IMG/VR virus record: IMGVR_UViG_3300037189_024986
Coordinates: 18,248-82,247 of that record
Direction: 5' to 3' (one strand)
Source: a virus
Length of the DNA stretch: 64,000 nucleotides
Positions 37,964-46,054 of this stretch are shown in pieces; position 1 is the stretch's first letter; each line of letters opens with the position of its first letter. The notes beneath the pieces are model-generated. The model ran no database searches and had not been told where the DNA came from. It saw only the letters and a list, made by a program, of their open reading frames with translations. Position numbers and translations under genes: made by a program.

Positions 37964-38778
37964 TCTATTAACTCTTTTATTCCATTTTTTATATCTATTT
38001 TTTGCACAAAACCCATCTTTTTTATCTTTTCGCAATCTAAAACCATATCTTTTGTCTGTACTATTTTATGGAAATTTGACGCTTCTATAGGAGTAATTTT
38101 ACTCGTAGACCCTGTTTCTTTTATTATAAAGTCAATAATTTCTCTAAAGTTTTGTGGAATTCCGCTCCCTATATTTATTATCTGATTGTGGTCTGAATTA
38201 TTAATACATAAATTGATTGCATTGCATACATCAGAGACATGCATATAATCTCTTACAAATTGGCCATCATTATATAATTCTATATCTTCTTTATTTTTTA
38301 TTTTTTTGACAAGATACTGTAACGCATTTTTTTGTTTAGATATTCCTTTGTCATTCTTACCGTAAACATTACATAGTCGAAGTATTCTATATTTTATATT
38401 AAACGTTGCGCAATAGCTTATAATTAAATCTTCTGCGCATTTTTTTGTTATACTATAAAAACCTTTTGGATTACAGCAAAAATCTTCCTTCGCTGGTAAA
38501 TCAACATTTCCATAAACAAACCAGCTGCTTATAAAATTAAAAGTAATATCTTTGTCTTTGCAGTGACTTAATACTTTTAATAATTTAATTAAATTTGTAT
38601 TTACATCTTTGTAGATATCATCGAATACATGATAATTATGAGTGGTGCTAATCATGTATAGCACATCTTTAAATAAGGGAATATCGCCTGCCCTGTTGTG
38701 TATATGGGTAGACTCAGGGTACAGATTATAATAATTGCTACCTATAAATCCTGTGCCGCCAAACAAGTCAACTTTCAT
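37960..38778 (-). CDS. NAD-dependent epimerase/dehydratase-like SDR protein
   Basis: A 272-residue extended SDR. DLFGGTGFIGSNYY is the NAD motif, FISSWFVYG contains the catalytic Ser and the usual YG, and FYSITKKCAEDL supplies YxxxK. RDYMHVSDVCNAI and NIGSG are the conserved sugar-nucleotide epimerase elements. It overlaps the E1-like dehydrase by 11 bases and the next gene by ATGA. It may reduce or epimerise the 4-keto group made by the dehydratase and dehydrase. Confidence 0.8.
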   Translation of the reverse strand: MKVDLFGGTGFIGSNYYNLYPESTHIHNRAGDIPLFKDVLYMISTTHNYHVFDDIYKDVNTNLIKLLKVLSHCKDKDITFNFISSWFVYGNVDLPAKEDFCCNPKGFYSITKKCAEDLIISYCATFNIKYRILRLCNVYGKNDKGISKQKNALQYLVKKIKNKEDIELYNDGQFVRDYMHVSDVCNAINLCINNSDHNQIINIGSGIPQNFREIIDFIIKETGSTSKITPIEASNFHKIVQTKDMVLDCEKIKKMGFVQKIDIKNGIKELIE

Positions 38779-40069
38779 ATTTCGACAAAACTTCTTGAAT
38801 ATATTCTATATTTTCTTTTGATATTGTTGGGGAGCATCCGACAAAGAATACTAAATCCAGAACTTTATTCGATTCTGGATATTTTTTATAATCATCAAGG
38901 TGTTTATAGCCTTTATGCATTAGGAGATTGCCTGCAAAATAATTACGGGTCTGTATACCATTTTTCTCTAAATAATTAACTAGATTGAGCTTTTGAGTCT
39001 TATTGTTGCAAATGATAGGTACTCCAAATGGAACCCAATCTGTATCACTCAAGCATTTTGGAAATCTTATGTCTTTGACGTTGTCTTTGAACACTTTCCA
39101 TATTTCTAATAAATTATCTGCTCTTTTTTCGCAAATAAAGTCAAGCTTCTTTAACTGTTCTATTCCTATTGCCCCTTGCAAGTCTAAAGGTTTTAGATTG
39201 TATCCAATTCTATTGAATACATATTTATGGTCAATTATTGTGTCTGGAAAGTCACTTAGCCAGTTTGAAAATCTCTTTCCACAAGAGCCATTGGCTAAAA
39301 GATTACATGTTCCTACGCACCAGCAATCTCTTCCCCAAGTTCCATAGCTTCTGGCTAATTGAACAATTTGCTCTATGTCAGAAGATACCATTCCGCCTTC
39401 TAAAGTGGTTATTTCATGCGCTGGATAGAAAGAACATGATGAAGCTATAGCATATTCATTTAAATATTTGCCTTTCCATTTTGACCCAAGAGAATCGCAA
39501 TTATCTAGCAAAAGAGTGATGTCTCCCATTTCGCATATATTTAATAAAACATCCATGTCTGGTGGATTACCCAATACAGGACTTAAAAATATTGCTTTTG
39601 TATTTTTGGTAATTTTGTTTTTTAATTTGTCAAGATCAAAGTTTAAAGTATCCCATTCAATATCTATAAATACTGGTTTCAGTCCATTTTGAACTATTGA
39701 AGATACTGTCGTTGGGAATCCCACCGCAGAAACAATAATTTCATCTCCGTCTTGCCATTTAAAATATTCTTTGCAAGCGGCAATTAAAAGTAAATTTGCT
39801 GAACTCCCGCTATTGGTAAAAAATGAGAACTTTTGATTTGTCTTTTTTCCAAATTCTTTTTCAAATTGGGCGCATGTTTCTCCAGAGCTTGACCATTTTC
39901 CAAATAACAAAGCTTCGATTGCTGCCGCCATTTCATTCTCATCAAAAAATGCTCCTGAATAATAAACTTTATTCTTTGGAGCATTCAGATTATGGCAAAA
40001 CTTTGGAAGATTTCCATGTTCTTCCTGTAGTTTTAATATGAAATTTTTTATGACTTCTCTTTTATCCAT
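38768..40069 (-). CDS. rfbH: NDP-4-keto-6-deoxyhexose 3-dehydrase (E1/RfbH type)
   Basis: A 433-residue enzyme of the DegT/DnrJ/EryC1 aminotransferase fold. SFYPAHEIT has His218 where PLP aminotransferases have the Schiff-base Lys, as in the E1 dehydrase of 3,6-dideoxyhexose synthesis. The [2Fe-2S] cysteines are present in order: C191, C249, C251, C263. C191 to C249 to C251 keeps the E1 spacing of 57 and 1; the last interval is 11 instead of 7. CGKRF follows the last Cys as in E1. The enzyme removes the 3-hydroxyl of a nucleotide 4-keto-6-deoxysugar, usually a CDP-sugar. The partner reductase is not seen nearby. Confidence 0.85.
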   Translation of the reverse strand: MDKREVIKNFILKLQEEHGNLPKFCHNLNAPKNKVYYSGAFFDENEMAAAIEALLFGKWSSSGETCAQFEKEFGKKTNQKFSFFTNSGSSANLLLIAACKEYFKWQDGDEIIVSAVGFPTTVSSIVQNGLKPVFIDIEWDTLNFDLDKLKNKITKNTKAIFLSPVLGNPPDMDVLLNICEMGDITLLLDNCDSLGSKWKGKYLNEYAIASSCSFYPAHEITTLEGGMVSSDIEQIVQLARSYGTWGRDCWCVGTCNLLANGSCGKRFSNWLSDFPDTIIDHKYVFNRIGYNLKPLDLQGAIGIEQLKKLDFICEKRADNLLEIWKVFKDNVKDIRFPKCLSDTDWVPFGVPIICNNKTQKLNLVNYLEKNGIQTRNYFAGNLLMHKGYKHLDDYKKYPESNKVLDLVFFVGCSPTISKENIEYIQEVLSKYES

Positions 40070-40083
40070 AATTTATTATTGTT

Positions 40084-40809
40084 TTATCTATTAAATCCAA
40101 TTTTATCGTGATTAACAAGGAATTTTAGATATATTTTTTCTGCCCCTTTGTTTATTTTCTCTGAATATTCTGGACTTCTGTTCTCATAATCATAAGTATA
40201 ATTAACCAAAAGCTTTGGAATATTATAAAATTGATAATGTTTCACTGCTCTGCTAAATAAATCATAATCTTCGCTAACACAAGAATCGTCATATCCCCCG
40301 CATTTAGTCAATATTCTTTTGTTAAAAATTAAAGATGGGTGAGCCATTGGGTTGTTTCCAATATGATAACTGTGAAGAATTTGTTCGTGTGTTTCTGGAT
40401 AAAAAACTTCTTTGACCCCATCTTTTGTATGAAAGAACATGCCTGTTCCGCAAACATCAATTTTATTTTCAATGACGAATGGCAGTTGAATTTCTATCTT
40501 ATTTAATAGCCATTCATCATCACAGTCAAGAATTGAAAAATAATCACAATCAGTGATTTTCATTGCTGTAAAAAGACTAGTATTTCTTCCTGCCACTAAT
40601 CCTTTTTCTGGGCTTTTTGCATAAATTATATTTTCATACTCCGATACAACTTCTAAAAGGTTGTCTGTCGAGGCGAGATCATTTACTATAACTATTTTAT
40701 AATCAAACATACCCTTTTTAAAGGCTGTTTGATTAACTATAGAATCAAGAGCTTTTTTTATTATTCCTGCTCCGTTTTTCACCGTCATTAAGATTGCAAT
40801 TGTTTCCAT
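40084..40809 (-). CDS. GT2-family glycosyltransferase
   Basis: A 241-residue enzyme of standard GT2 form. METIAILMTVKNGAGIIKKALDSI starts the fold, YKIVIVNDLASTDNLLEVV gives the first Asp, GLVAGRNTSLFTAMKITDCDYFSILDCDDEWL is the donor-binding helix and DxDD metal motif, and NPMAHPSLIF with CGGYDDSCVSEDYDLFSR is the catalytic ED element. All catalytic positions look intact. It sits 15 bases after the E1-like dehydrase gene begins and is probably cotranscribed. The sugar and acceptor are not predictable. Confidence 0.85.
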   Translation of the reverse strand: METIAILMTVKNGAGIIKKALDSIVNQTAFKKGMFDYKIVIVNDLASTDNLLEVVSEYENIIYAKSPEKGLVAGRNTSLFTAMKITDCDYFSILDCDDEWLLNKIEIQLPFVIENKIDVCGTGMFFHTKDGVKEVFYPETHEQILHSYHIGNNPMAHPSLIFNKRILTKCGGYDDSCVSEDYDLFSRAVKHYQFYNIPKLLVNYTYDYENRSPEYSEKINKGAEKIYLKFLVNHDKIGFNR

Positions 40810-40812
40810 TTT

Positions 40813-41421
40813 TTATAATAGTTCGTCTAATTTAAAGTCTTTTCTTTTAAAAATCGCGCAAAACACTCCTTCGCTATCGTAAATGTTATGAAGATTTAAA
40901 TAACAAAAAAAGTCAAAATTGTTCTTGGAAAAAGTCTTTACCCACGTTTTTTTACATTTCCTATTTATGTGCGTTGGATCTTTTTCTGAGATTTCCAATA
41001 CAAATTTTGCGTTATCTTCAAGCGGGACAGGTATTCTTACGAGAACAAAATTAGATTTTAAATTGGTTAAAATTTCATCGACTTCCTTCTCTGGAATATG
41101 CTCTAAAACATCTAAAAAGAAAACAAGATTTTGCTGAGGTATATTTTTTGGGTCAAAAACAGTAAAACCCTTTGATTCTGTGACTGACCTTGCCCAATTT
41201 GATATTTCTACTCCATGGATTTTATTATAACCAATCTGTTTAAATCCCTGCATTAAAAAACCGACGGCACAACCATAATCAAGAATTGGTTGATTTTTAA
41301 AATCAAGACCCATGCTATCAAAAAAAGAATCTATTTCTCTTGCAAGCTTGGCATATCTTTGGCCTCTAGAAAGATAATTTTTATAATTATTTGTCTCGTA
41401 GTATTCTTTTTCAAAGTTCAT
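40813..41421 (-). CDS. class I SAM-dependent methyltransferase
   Basis: A 202-residue protein with a Rossmann methyltransferase core. ILDYGCAVGFLMQGF is motif I, KIHGVEISNWARSV motif II and FFLDVLEHIPEKEVDEIL the later DxLEH segment common in methyltransferases acting on sugars and small molecules. It overlaps the radical SAM gene stop by four bases and ends close to a GT2 gene. A role in methylating a glycan or its precursor is likely but inferred from the neighbourhood. Confidence 0.8.
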   Translation of the reverse strand: MNFEKEYYETNNYKNYLSRGQRYAKLAREIDSFFDSMGLDFKNQPILDYGCAVGFLMQGFKQIGYNKIHGVEISNWARSVTESKGFTVFDPKNIPQQNLVFFLDVLEHIPEKEVDEILTNLKSNFVLVRIPVPLEDNAKFVLEISEKDPTHINRKCKKTWVKTFSKNNFDFFCYLNLHNIYDSEGVFCAIFKRKDFKLDELL

Positions 41422-42524
41422 GGGAAGTTTTTGTCTGGCATATCATTACATACGGTATGCAATAGTTTATTATTAAATTTATAATAGCAGTATTTACAAG
41501 TACTTTCCCAATTTTCGCCATTATTATTTTTTATTTCGTATGGGAAACCTTTTTCTTTAAAGTTTTCGTTTATTTTATTCCATGTGACAATAATGTCTTC
41601 AACCTTGCATAAAGAATAGTCTAAATCATAATTTCTTTTATTCAAAACATGACTTGTGCATGTATAGACATGGTATTCATTTTTGCCATGTGGGTCTGGG
41701 GCAACATAGGGGCGAATCATTCCTACATAGCATCCATCATTAAATGGAGAGTCATCATATCCAATGTCTTTGATAAAGATTTTATTAAATTTGTCTACTT
41801 CATCAATCGTTTCTTGAAATTCCTGTCTTACACTTGCGTTGTTTCCTTTTATTAAGCAATTTCCTGCTATTCTAACGAATTTAATTTCTGGATTCAATTC
41901 AAGGACTTTTGCAATTCTTCTAATTGTCTCTGCGTTCGTGGGCGTATATTTCTTTCCAATTCTTGTTCCTGTTCCAGATTCTTCATCATAAATAATGTAA
42001 GAAAGACCCATTTTATTGGCTGGAAAAGAACAAAAGTCATAGTCTTCTGGATTAAATCCTTCGTCTAGCTTAATTAAACTTATTCTTATCCAAGAAATTT
42101 TATCAAAGTTTTCTTTTTTAATTTTGTTTAGTTTTAGGGTATTAGTAATTATTCCAATAAAATAACCAAGTTCATTTGCATATTCTATGATTGAATTAAT
42201 ATCATCACCTGTGTCTTTGTCTCTATAAATCAAAGGCTCTCCTCCGCCGGTTATTTCTACGCTTTTTGCACCCAGCAACTTGAAATCTCTTAGAGTTTGC
42301 TTTATTTTTTCAAATGGCATATAGCTCTTAAGTGGTCTTTCTGCAACCGAGCAAAATGGGCAACCGCTTGAGCAAGCCTCAATTGGCGCGAGTTGAATAG
42401 TTATAGGTTTAAAAGTTCTATCTTTTTGAATTGAATGCAGAACGTCTGTATGTTGAAGAAGCTTATCTCCCCAAGTGCTGTATTTTTGGGTAAGGTCTTG
42501 ATGTTTTTTTGTTTTGTTTTCCAT
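41418..42524 (-). CDS. radical SAM enzyme with C-terminal cysteine cluster
   Basis: A 368-residue radical SAM protein. CSSGCPFC (C51, C55, C58) is the CxxxCxxC cluster motif, and SVEITGGGEPLIY is the GGEP SAM-binding element. In the C-terminal third, Cys in CYVG, CTSH, CKVED and CKYCYYK suggest SPASM-like auxiliary Fe-S clusters. Such enzymes modify peptides or sugars; the substrate is unknown. The stop overlaps the methyltransferase start in ATGA, so the two may act on the same substrate. Confidence 0.82.
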   Translation of the reverse strand: MENKTKKHQDLTQKYSTWGDKLLQHTDVLHSIQKDRTFKPITIQLAPIEACSSGCPFCSVAERPLKSYMPFEKIKQTLRDFKLLGAKSVEITGGGEPLIYRDKDTGDDINSIIEYANELGYFIGIITNTLKLNKIKKENFDKISWIRISLIKLDEGFNPEDYDFCSFPANKMGLSYIIYDEESGTGTRIGKKYTPTNAETIRRIAKVLELNPEIKFVRIAGNCLIKGNNASVRQEFQETIDEVDKFNKIFIKDIGYDDSPFNDGCYVGMIRPYVAPDPHGKNEYHVYTCTSHVLNKRNYDLDYSLCKVEDIIVTWNKINENFKEKGFPYEIKNNNGENWESTCKYCYYKFNNKLLHTVCNDMPDKNFP

Positions 42525-42527
42525 ATT

Positions 42528-43322
42528 CTATTTTATTAGATAAGCAAATTTATCTCTATTTTTCATTACATAACTCGGTAGGCCAATTGAATCGTCTTTA
42601 ACGATATGAAATCCATTTCTATCATAAGGGTCTCTCAATGAGTCTCTTCTTTCTTTTATTTTCTCGACAGACAGGTATTCTGGAGAATGATACTCGCTAT
42701 GAGAGCTTGCGAGCATTTTATAAGCAATTTGATTTTCATCTCCTAAATGAGAAAAATGCCAGCCAGAATTGTAAATTCTATTAAGATGGTCTTTTGATTG
42801 CCTTACGTCATTAAAGTTTTTATTTTTTAAATTTTTATATCTATCGCAAACAACAGAAGGAAACCAATAATGATTATCTGGAGACAATATCGGAGTATTC
42901 ATATACCAGAAAAATCCTCTTAGAGTTAAAACGCATGGGAAAGTTTTAAGTTCTGATACGGATTTTGCCGTAGGAATTTCATCTAAATCAGAAAACATAA
43001 TGATATCTTCGTCATCGCAATGAGCCAAGGCATTTTTTACCGCATCTCTTTGAAGAAACATTAATGAATGCCTATGTTCGTCACCTTTGTTATAAAATTC
43101 TGAAGAAGGGTTCTGCAAACCTTTCTCAAGTTTTAAATAAATAATCTTATCTTTGTATTTTTGATATATTTCTGAATTTTCAAGATAGAATGGCTTTTTT
43201 ACATTAGAAACAGTAATATCTGATTCGCAAATAACAAATTTATCAACTACATCTTTTAGTTCTTCAATTCTTATTTCTAAAATGTGGGTTTCGTTTAAAA
43301 AGTTAAAACAATCGTAAATCAT
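42528..43322 (-). CDS. GT17-type glycosyltransferase
   Basis: A 264-residue enzyme. YDCFNFLNETHILEIRIEEL at the N-terminus, VDKFVICESDITVSN and the acidic SDLDEIP (111-117) follow the GT17 order; this family includes beta-1,4-mannosyl-glycoprotein GlcNAc transferases and bacterial relatives. LRGFFWYMNT and GWHFSHLGD are the later conserved blocks. It is packed between radical SAM and GT4 genes with spacings of four to five bases, so one operon is likely. Confidence 0.8.
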   Translation of the reverse strand: MIYDCFNFLNETHILEIRIEELKDVVDKFVICESDITVSNVKKPFYLENSEIYQKYKDKIIYLKLEKGLQNPSSEFYNKGDEHRHSLMFLQRDAVKNALAHCDDEDIIMFSDLDEIPTAKSVSELKTFPCVLTLRGFFWYMNTPILSPDNHYWFPSVVCDRYKNLKNKNFNDVRQSKDHLNRIYNSGWHFSHLGDENQIAYKMLASSHSEYHSPEYLSVEKIKERRDSLRDPYDRNGFHIVKDDSIGLPSYVMKNRDKFAYLIK

Positions 43323-43326
43323 ATTT

Positions 43327-44169
43327 TTATTCAGTTATGATGTTCCAAAAATCAAATGATGCAGTATTGCATTTATTTAAAAACTCTTTCATTCCGAGTC
43401 TTTTCATTTCATGGATACATCCTATCTTATCATTAATCATCATTTCCATTCCTGATAAAGCTGCCTCTCCTGCGGCTCTACAAAAGGGTTCATCTATTCT
43501 AGGGAAATATATAAAAGTTTTATATTTATTATATAGTTCGGGCATCTTTTCGTGAGATACTTTTCCAAGGAATTCTATATTTGGAATGCTTGTGGCTAAA
43601 TGTTCAAAAATCTTTTCTCCCCATCCAGCGACGACAAATTGTATTTGCGGATTATCTATAGCGTATCTAAAAAAGTCAAAAGTGCCTTTGAATTCGTGCA
43701 TGAATCCAACGTAAAGGACTTTATCTTCCCTATTATTCTTATTATCAAAAAAGATAGATGAATCTATTGGGTCTGGAACTATTCTAACGTTAATAAAATA
43801 ATCTCCGTAATGATTTTTAAATAAATTATAATGATATTCAGTTAGGAAGAATGCATTTTTGCAGCTTGTGTAAAGCTGATGTCTTTTAGACTGAGAAAGA
43901 TATCTATTCATATCATGCTCGACTCTTGAATGAGCTTTTGCAGAAGATAAATAATCAATTATAAATGGATATTTCTGGTTTAAAAATTCAAGATTTGCAG
44001 AAATCACATGGTCGTAAGAGTTTTTAAGCAATTCTGGGTCTGAATCACAAGTAAAATGAGTTATATTTAAACCCATCTGCCTTCCCTTTTTAATAATAAT
44101 ATCATCGCTTCTTTGAGCGCCTCCAGGACTATGCAAGATTGAAAAATCAGAAACCCAAAGAATGTTCAT
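43327..44169 (-). CDS. GT4-type glycosyltransferase, compact
   Basis: A 280-residue GT-B enzyme, shorter than the usual 350-400. NILWVSDFSILHSPGGAQRS begins the N-lobe; VLYVGFMHEFKGTFDFF and GWGEKIFEHLATSIPNIEFLGKVSHEKMPELYNKYKTFIYFPRIDEPFCRAAGEAALSG form the C-lobe with the EPFCRxxxEA donor motif. The protein ends soon after this, so the last helix is reduced. Its place in the island suggests surface glycan assembly. Confidence 0.8.
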   Translation of the reverse strand: MNILWVSDFSILHSPGGAQRSDDIIIKKGRQMGLNITHFTCDSDPELLKNSYDHVISANLEFLNQKYPFIIDYLSSAKAHSRVEHDMNRYLSQSKRHQLYTSCKNAFFLTEYHYNLFKNHYGDYFINVRIVPDPIDSSIFFDNKNNREDKVLYVGFMHEFKGTFDFFRYAIDNPQIQFVVAGWGEKIFEHLATSIPNIEFLGKVSHEKMPELYNKYKTFIYFPRIDEPFCRAAGEAALSGMEMMINDKIGCIHEMKRLGMKEFLNKCNTASFDFWNIITE

Positions 44170-44179
44170 ATTTTATATA

Positions 44180-45025
44180 TTATCTATTCCACGAAATAGC
44201 GTGGTTTTTAATTAGACCATCATTCTTGTCTATATATTCAAAAATAAATTCTATTTGTGGTATATTGGTACTCTTTGCTTCCCTGAGTTTTCCAAAAAGA
44301 TCTTTTAATGATACTGTTTTGGGTATATTTATTTCTGCGAGTTGCTGTTTTAAGGCAGAGTATCCTGTAACTTTCTTAATATAAATATGTGACTTAGATT
44401 GTTTTAATAATTTAAATATTTGAGTAAAAAATATATCATTCTGACTCTTTGTATAAGAAGTTAGATTTCCAAATCTAACAGATTTAAATGCCACTGCGCC
44501 ATCAAAATAATCTAATCCAAAATTAAAAACATCATCGCATTCAAATTTTATTCCATCTTCATCTAAGAAATACCCATAAAAAGTAAAAATTTCTTCATTA
44601 GCTTTTATATCTTTTGAGGCAGTAAATATAAATGTTTTATCTTTTATTTTCCACTCAGCATTGTTTCCGCTGTTTGAAGTATTGTAGATTGGTCCAAATC
44701 CCAATGGTAAAACTGTATAAACTACTTCTTCTCCATCTGGATGATATTTTGGCATCCATTTAAAATAATAATCTTCCGCATCTTTAAAACCAAGATTCTT
44801 TCGAAGATTTTCTATGAATTTTTCTTTTGGATGAAGAAGGTTTTGAGATTTTAATGTATCAATAATTGGCTTTAAAGATAATACTTGCTGTGGGAGAACA
44901 ATAAATGGCGACTCTTCTAGCGTCTCTCCATTTTGAATATCCTCTTTTGCAAATACCCCAAATCCTTCTATTGGAGAATTTCTTACTTCTATTTTAGATG
45001 AGAAAATCAGTTTGTTTTTTTGCAT
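44180..45025 (-). CDS. SET-domain protein
   Basis: A 281-residue protein. The SET fold is visible as NSPIEGFGVFAKEDIQNGETLEESPFIVL near the N-terminus, then LPLGFGPIYNTSNSGNNAEW, FIFTASKDIKANEEIFTFYGY. The last matches the SET NHSxxPN and GEELxxxYG elements, though the NHS motif is altered to NTSNS. SET proteins methylate lysines, so the phage may methylate a protein of its own or of the host. It overlaps the next upstream gene by 32 bases. Its location inside the glycan island is unusual. Confidence 0.75.
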   Translation of the reverse strand: MQKNKLIFSSKIEVRNSPIEGFGVFAKEDIQNGETLEESPFIVLPQQVLSLKPIIDTLKSQNLLHPKEKFIENLRKNLGFKDAEDYYFKWMPKYHPDGEEVVYTVLPLGFGPIYNTSNSGNNAEWKIKDKTFIFTASKDIKANEEIFTFYGYFLDEDGIKFECDDVFNFGLDYFDGAVAFKSVRFGNLTSYTKSQNDIFFTQIFKLLKQSKSHIYIKKVTGYSALKQQLAEINIPKTVSLKDLFGKLREAKSTNIPQIEFIFEYIDKNDGLIKNHAISWNR

Positions 45026-45353
45026 GAGGATGTTTCTTTCCAGTTCTCTGTTCGTATTTCAATTCTGCATTTCTACGCATTTCATCTTGACCAGAGTTGC
45101 CTCCTCTTTTTTCAGAAAGCTCTGCGCTTTTATCCCACAATTGTCCTAAAGAATAATTTTTTTGCCTAGTCTTTCTTACAAAGTCATTTGGGTCGGTTAA
45201 ACTTAACTGTGTATCTATTGAAGCCTGTGGTTTACAAAATTCTCTTTGCCATTTTACACCTTTTTCGTCTATATAAATATGTTCATCGCTCATAGCTTGA
45301 ACGACTTCTATGATTTTTCCATTTTCTGGATGAGAGAATGTATAAATAGGCAT
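44994..45353 (-). CDS. conserved phage-type protein, FmdB-like N-terminus
   Basis: A 119-residue protein. It begins MPIYTFSHPENGKIIEVVQ, followed by HIYIDEKGVKWQREF, a pattern like FmdB-type regulatory proteins but without their zinc Cys. The C-terminal half is basic with short helices. Similar small proteins occur in T4-like phages of water bacteria; no function is known to me. It precedes and overlaps the SET gene. Confidence 0.55.
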   Translation of the reverse strand: MPIYTFSHPENGKIIEVVQAMSDEHIYIDEKGVKWQREFCKPQASIDTQLSLTDPNDFVRKTRQKNYSLGQLWDKSAELSEKRGGNSGQDEMRRNAELKYEQRTGKKHPHAKKQTDFLI

Positions 45354-45356
45354 ATC

Positions 45357-46052
45357 TTAAATAGTTATATCAAAATTATCTGAAATTGGTACGCGAGACG
45401 CAATGAATAAAGCCCTTGATTTTTCCTTTATTGGAATAGAAAAACAATTTACAAAACCTTTTATACCCATAGCTTTTTTAAAGTCAATAAATTCTTCTTC
45501 ATTACACGAGACTTCTCCACAAATAGATTTAACATTCTTTTCTATTAGCTTAGAATTTGTAAGGATTTCTCTTTCGGCATATCCTATATTTAATTTCATT
45601 ATATCAATTTCTTCTCCATAGCAGTATTCTGTTAAAATAGTATCTAAGTTATGGCATTGACATGGATAATAATTTTCCTGTTCTTCTTTAATTAAACCAA
45701 TGGAAGACAAGTCGAAATAGATATTATCAACAAATTCTGGAGTAGAAAATCTACCAATTATTGACTCTGTATATATTCCCAGTTGAAAGGGAGTAACTCT
45801 CCCAACAAAATCTAATTTATAACAATTTTGAAGCAATGACTTAAAATTATCTAAAAATGGCTCGATTGCATATACTTTTCTTGCTCCAAGCGTGAGGGCA
45901 GTAAATGAGAAAAAACCAGCGTGCGCGCCAATATCCAAGAATACTTTTGAATTGTCTTTGTTTGCTTTTAATTTGTAATAATTATTAAAAAAGACATTGT
46001 CAAAAATACCTTGGTCATTGGTAAAGCTTCTGGTTATAATTTCTGGGGTCAT
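45357..46052 (-). CDS. FkbM-family methyltransferase
   Basis: A 231-residue protein. KVFLDIGAHAGFFSFTALTLGARKVYAIEPFLDNFKSLLQNC is the SAM-binding region of FkbM-type enzymes, which usually O-methylate sugars or polyketides. IDIMKLNIGYAEREIL corresponds to the family's D-x-x-K-x-D-x-E block. It stands between GT4 and the FmdB-like gene and probably decorates the glycan built by the island. Confidence 0.85.
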   Translation of the reverse strand: MTPEIITRSFTNDQGIFDNVFFNNYYKLKANKDNSKVFLDIGAHAGFFSFTALTLGARKVYAIEPFLDNFKSLLQNCYKLDFVGRVTPFQLGIYTESIIGRFSTPEFVDNIYFDLSSIGLIKEEQENYYPCQCHNLDTILTEYCYGEEIDIMKLNIGYAEREILTNSKLIEKNVKSICGEVSCNEEEFIDFKKAMGIKGFVNCFSIPIKEKSRALFIASRVPISDNFDITI

Positions 46053-46054
46053 AT

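Noticed and set aside
38768-40069. A sugar aminotransferase of the DegT family
   Set aside because: The Schiff-base Lys is replaced by His in SFYPAHEIT and the Fe-S cysteines of E1 are present.
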